NCBI GenBank assembly: GCA_937898685.1
Contig: CALEJT010000007.1
Location: 1 to 7,940, forward strand
Direction of reading: 5' to 3'
Origin: an uncultured Gammaproteobacteria bacterium
GTDB lineage: Bacteria; Pseudomonadota; Gammaproteobacteria; Pseudomonadales; Pseudohongiellaceae
Length of the DNA stretch: 7,940 bases
In this document: in pieces, positions 7,462 to 7,940 of the stretch
Position numbering within the stretch: the first letter of the stretch is position 1
Layout: every line of letters begins with the position of its first letter
Position numbers and translations under genes: made by a program
The notes under the pieces: model-generated
Told to the model about the DNA's origin: nothing
What the model saw: the letters and a program-made list of their open reading frames with translations, nothing else
Databases searched by the model: none

Positions 7462-7500
7462 CCACGTCCACGCCGGGGGATGGCGCCAGCCAAGACGTGG
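7462..7500. repeat. Inverted repeat at the left edge of the repeat cluster
   Basis: CCACGTC (7462-7468) and GACGTGG (7494-7500) are perfect 7-bp inverted arms around 25 nt that contain the palindrome TGGCGCCA (7481-7488). The right arm runs straight into the first copy of the GGGACAGCCAC motif, so this may be the left boundary hairpin of the cluster. Confidence 0.35.
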
Positions 7501-7567
7501 GACAGCCACTCCGAACCATGGACCGGGGACAGCCTCTCAGCCCGGACCTGGGACAGCCACTCCGAAC
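7498..7567 (+). repeat. Perfect 19-bp direct repeat, 51-bp period
   Basis: TGGGACAGCCACTCCGAAC occurs at 7498-7516 and again at 7549-7567. Identity extends 7 nt past the short motif (TCCGAAC) and 1 nt before it, so the two copies come from a larger duplicated unit. A degenerate copy (GGGACAGCCTC) lies between them at 7526-7536. Confidence 0.85.
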
Positions 7568-7590
7568 GGCGCCGCGTTGTCTGGCGATGC

Positions 7591-7605
7591 GGACAGCCAC
7601 TGTCC
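7591..7605. repeat. Short palindrome built on one motif copy
   Basis: GGACAG (7591-7596), CCA and CTGTCC (7600-7605) form a 6-bp stem with a 3-nt loop. It contains the last GCC-type motif copy and differs from the wider-looped hairpins downstream. Confidence 0.5.
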
Positions 7606-7609
7606 TGAC

Positions 7610-7644
7610 GGGGACACTCACCGGGCACTTGGGCAGGTGTCCCC
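7610..7644. repeat. 8-bp inverted repeat, 19-nt loop
   Basis: GGGGACAC (7610-7617) pairs with GTGTCCCC (7637-7644). The left arm continues as a full motif (TCAC); the right arm is preceded by a diverged sequence, so the inner part of the stem is lost. Confidence 0.5.
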
Positions 7645-7677
7645 CTTCTTCGCTTCTTCGCGCTCCTTCGTGACAGG

Positions 7678-7713
7678 GTGAGTGTCCCTTCTGGAGCCCG
7701 ATGGGACACTCAC
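7678..7713. repeat. Perfect 11-bp inverted repeat, 14-nt loop
   Basis: GTGAGTGTCCC (7678-7688) and GGGACACTCAC (7703-7713) are exact reverse complements around TTCTGGAGCCCGAT. Both arms carry the CTC variant. The orientation (tail to head) is the opposite of the 7793-7842 hairpin. Confidence 0.75.
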
Positions 7714-7792
7714 GCACTTTCTGAAAAGAGGACACCCACTGCGCAGGAGACACCCACCGTATCGGTCCTTTCGAGTTGGCAGGGACACTTAC

Positions 7793-7842
7793 CCGAAGGA
7801 GGACACCCACAGAGCTACATGGTCCGGGTGGGTGTCCTTCGG
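7793..7842. repeat. 15-bp hairpin with a 3-nt GGA bulge
   Basis: CCGAAGGAGGACACCCAC (7793-7810) pairs with GTGGGTGTCCTTCGG (7828-7842) around a 17-nt loop. All 15 bases of the right arm are matched; the left arm has one extra GGA, either a small duplication or a conserved bulge. Both arms carry the CCC variant. Bulged stems of this kind are typical of REP hairpins recognised by Y1 transposases. Confidence 0.7.
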
Positions 7843-7940
7843 TGATAGGTGGGTGTCCCTAATAAAAGATCGGCGGGTGTCCCCCCAACCTGAGATCCGG
7901 CAGGCGAACCGAAGTGAGTGTCCCAATCGGTTCTCATGAG

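Larger units (their letters stand above)
7499..7924. repeat. REP/REPIN-like cluster of 16 GGGACA-NN-CAC motifs in both orientations
   Basis: Ten plus-oriented copies start at 7499, 7526, 7550, 7591, 7611, 7703, 7730, 7748, 7782 and 7801. Six reverse copies (GTG-NN-TGTCCC form) lie at 7636, 7678, 7828, 7849, 7873 and 7914. A few are incomplete, such as 7526 (ending CTC), 7636 and 7748. The unit is only 10-11 bp, copies are irregularly spaced, and neighbours in opposite orientation make hairpins. This is the layout of REP/REPIN sequences tied to IS200-like Y1 transposases (RAYTs); that link is from established knowledge of such elements and is not shown here, since no transposase gene is in view. 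No convincing coding sequence lies between 7333 and 7940: open frames there change reading with the repeats and encode low-complexity, Arg/Ser/Pro-rich strings. Confidence 0.75.

Noticed and set aside
7645..7660. Tandem 8-bp repeat CTTCTTCG x2
   Set aside because: It is too short and simple to stand apart from chance in a C/T-rich stretch.
7499..7924. CRISPR array
   Set aside because: The repeats are only 10-11 bp, irregularly spaced and in both orientations, with no constant-length spacers and no cas gene in view.
7403..7939. Several open frames of 85-135 codons through the repeat cluster
   Set aside because: They translate the repeated motif into low-complexity strings (GTATPNH, SGCP, DTHR), have no domain or ribosome binding site, and exist on both strands at once.

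Overview
The window looks like a chromosomal segment of a gram-negative proteobacterium. The evidence is four predicted Sec-type signal peptides, one Tat-type signal, a DsbA-family periplasmic oxidoreductase and a c-type cytochrome. The protein families (DUF6152, DUF1592/1588/1585 cytochrome, DUF1552) and the sequence style fit Gammaproteobacteria of the Steroidobacter/Woeseia type. That placement is from recalled family distribution, not from a search.

Positions 3-7075 hold five plus-strand genes packed like one operon: an exported DUF6152-type protein, an exported ankyrin-repeat protein, a PSCyt1/DUF1592-type di-heme cytochrome, a Tat-exported DUF1552 protein, and a DsbA-like thiol oxidoreductase. 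The gaps are 34 bp, a 1-nt TAATG overlap, 54 bp, and a 4-nt ATGA overlap. All five products appear to leave the cytoplasm, so the unit encodes a periplasmic module. The cytochrome and DUF1552 genes are a recurrent pair in bacterial genomes and their biochemical role is not established. The DsbA-like protein carries CPEC instead of CPHC. It may serve thiol chemistry of its exported partners, which is inference.

Positions 7081-7326/7332 hold a small minus-strand gene of unknown function. It converges on the operon end with a 5-bp gap, and a GC-rich hairpin lies 2 nt upstream of its first plausible start. From about 7333 to the end (about 600 bp) I see no convincing gene.

Positions 7499-7924 are a dense repeat cluster: 16 recognisable copies of a roughly 11-bp motif, GGGACA-(GC/CT/CC)-CAC, in both orientations. 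Several are paired as perfect or near-perfect hairpins. The motif variants are segregated along the cluster. This resembles REP/REPIN-type sequences mobilised by IS200-like Y1 tyrosine transposases (RAYTs), but no transposase gene lies inside the window. The cluster runs to within 16 bp of the window edge, so any partner gene may lie just beyond it.
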